Of a DNA stretch of 64,000 bases, positions 62,757 through 64,000 are shown in pieces. The notes under the pieces were generated by a model, which saw only the letters and a program-made list of their open reading frames with translations, was not told where the DNA came from and did no database searches. The translations under genes were made by a program, and so were the position numbers. Position 1 is the first letter of the stretch, and every line of letters begins with the position of its first letter. Source of the stretch: Parablautia sp. Marseille-Q6255 (GTDB lineage Bacteria > Bacillota > Clostridia > Lachnospirales > Lachnospiraceae); NCBI RefSeq assembly GCF_951230155.1, contig NZ_CATNVD010000001.1, forward strand, positions 1 through 64,000. Direction: 5' to 3'.

Positions 62757-64000
62757 GAAAGCTCCTCCTGCAAAACAACCAATATACGCACTCTATCGCA
62801 ACAACACAACCACTCACACAAACAGCAAATGGCAGCAGAGAAATATAATCAATGATTTGCGTTATAAAATAGATTTCCCCAACAGTCAAAGTTATTGAAG
62901 CAAAAAGCACGATTACTTTGCTGATATTTCCATGGAGCAGCTCATTTGTGCTATTTGGTGAGCGTGGCATTTTATAGTCTAAAAATACTCCAAGCCATAC
63001 ACAGCCATAATTCATGACAGTTCCATAAATGAGAAGCAAGAAGGCATCCAGTGCAGATATACCATGAAAAAAGGTTGCTCCCACCCAGAACAGCAATACA
63101 GTAATCTCTCCCCAAAAGAAACCTTGCAGGGTTTTCCAGAAAAATAATCGGTGTGAGGATATGGGAAGAAATGAAATGTATGCTTTATTCGGATCGCTGG
63201 AATAGGCGGTGCTTGAAATGGTGTTCACAGCACAGCAGGACACCAGCAGAAACAATTCTAAGGTATATCGCTCGGACACTCCTATCCAATCAAAGTTTTG
63301 CACCAATAGCCCACACAGAACAACTACTGTTATGATATTCTTAATGTTTGAAAAGAAAATGAGTTCCTTGTTTCTTGATACCCGTTTCCATTCCAGCAGG
63401 AAGTAAGGATTTTTAATTTTTGTAGGCGCTATGGCTTTATTGGCTTTTTGATGCTGAAAGTTCTGGGTGTTCAGATACCCGCGAACATATCCAGCCTTTA
63501 CGCAAAAGTAAGCACAAAGAGTTGACAAAGCTGCAACCAACATTGCAATCAGGAGCCACTTGTCGGGGCAAAACGCTTCATTCAGGTTATCTAAAAAATC
63601 CGGCACAAAGAAAATTTCTGATACAAGATTGCCGGCTGAAAGGGCCAACAGCAAAAATGCCCCATATTGTAAAACTATAAATCCATATCCCACACTGGAT
63701 GCCGGAAGCAAATTGGCGATAGCCATAGAAATCAGCAGAACAAGCAGATCAATCAAACAGCTACCTATCCAACAAAACAGCATGATTGTTACTGTCGTAA
63801 GCCAATCTGAAGTGGCATATAAAAAGCAGGCCCAAAATGCAGAAATGGTAACGCCTAATTGTACGCAGGCAAGACGGCCAATGACTAACAGGACTAATCT
63901 GCTTGACGACAGCGGAAAGCACAGAACATCTTTTATCCGGCGATTTGTAAAAAGCTGATCGGGTATTTTATATATCGCAATAAATGTACTTATCCAAATT
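62749..64000 (-). CDS. ABC transporter permease, cut by the window end
   Basis: The frame is open to base 64000, so the N-terminus is outside the window; the ATG at 63783 is internal. At least 417 residues are seen with about ten hydrophobic segments, for example VLLISMAIANLLPASSVGYG and VIVLFASITLTVGEIYFITQ. No named permease family is clear. It is coupled to the ATPase gene and is its likely membrane partner. Confidence 0.88.
   Translation of the reverse strand, partial: IWISTFIAIYKIPDQLFTNRRIKDVLCFPLSSSRLVLLVIGRLACVQLGVTISAFWACFLYATSDWLTTVTIMLFCWIGSCLIDLLVLLISMAIANLLPASSVGYGFIVLQYGAFLLLALSAGNLVSEIFFVPDFLDNLNEAFCPDKWLLIAMLVAALSTLCAYFCVKAGYVRGYLNTQNFQHQKANKAIAPTKIKNPYFLLEWKRVSRNKELIFFSNIKNIITVVVLCGLLVQNFDWIGVSERYTLELFLLVSCCAVNTISSTAYSSDPNKAYISFLPISSHRLFFWKTLQGFFWGEITVLLFWVGATFFHGISALDAFLLLIYGTVMNYGCVWLGVFLDYKMPRSPNSTNELLHGNISKVIVLFASITLTVGEIYFITQIIDYISLLPFAVCVSGCVVAIECVYWLFCRRSFRD

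Noticed and set aside
1-64000. CRISPR arrays, tRNA and rRNA genes
   Set aside because: No regularly spaced repeats, cloverleaf-ending CCA segments or rRNA landmarks were seen on reading both strands.

Overview
The window reads as chromosome from a low-GC Gram-positive gut-type bacterium of the class Clostridia, most likely a Lachnospiraceae. Support comes from AGGAGG ribosome-binding sites, AT-rich genes, a Ctc/L25 protein, an RsgI-type anti-sigma protein, PlsY/UgtP-type lipid genes, and mobile DNA of the PcfJ/PcfK and serine-recombinase kinds common in that family. No tRNA, rRNA or CRISPR array was seen.

Layout. (1) 1-11.0 kb: a MNT-HEPN toxin-antitoxin pair, then a same-strand cassette of seven genes: a MoxR-like AAA+ ATPase, a metallopeptidase-like/VWA protein, three small or medium unknown proteins and two very large unknown proteins (728 and 810 aa). 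(2) 11.4-36.4 kb: mostly chromosomal genes. These are a polyphosphate-polymerase-like operon with a sigma/anti-sigma pair, a broken endonuclease, an integrase relic, hsp20 with a CIRCE-like operator, ctc, a secreted protein, a glycosyltransferase-MarR fusion, cardiolipin synthase, a PgsA-like enzyme, DegV, two divergent two-component systems, a DUF2500 relic, a membrane metallopeptidase-like protein, a UgtP-like glycosyltransferase and PlsY. (3) 36.7-54.6 kb: an island read left to right. It holds an RNase A-like toxin domain, a DNA methyltransferase, a PP-loop/PAPS-reductase-like protein, PcfK (AcrIIA9 family), two PcfJ paralogues and many small unknowns. A truncated IS110 and a group IIC intron interrupt it. 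It ends in an excisionase-like gene and a tyrosine integrase cut off inside its active site. (4) 54.6-64 kb: the end of a second element, read right to left, carrying three tandem large serine recombinases, small accessory genes, a sigma factor, a winged-helix regulator and an ABC transporter that runs off the window. It appears to have inserted into the tyrosine integrase of region 3.

How the parts may work together. The MoxR/VWA cassette resembles known ATPase-VWA chaperone or conflict modules, but its two large partners are not recognised; it is the best candidate for an undescribed system. The region 3 island carries a duplicated promoter/leader/terminator module, GC-rich hairpins at many gene junctions, and two or three proteins ending in sliding-clamp-like motifs. 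These suggest replication-coupled, RNA-regulated mobile DNA. About eight genes across the window are broken by single-base shifts, mostly in short homopolymers. These are either sequencing errors, decay, or in two cases possible programmed slippage.
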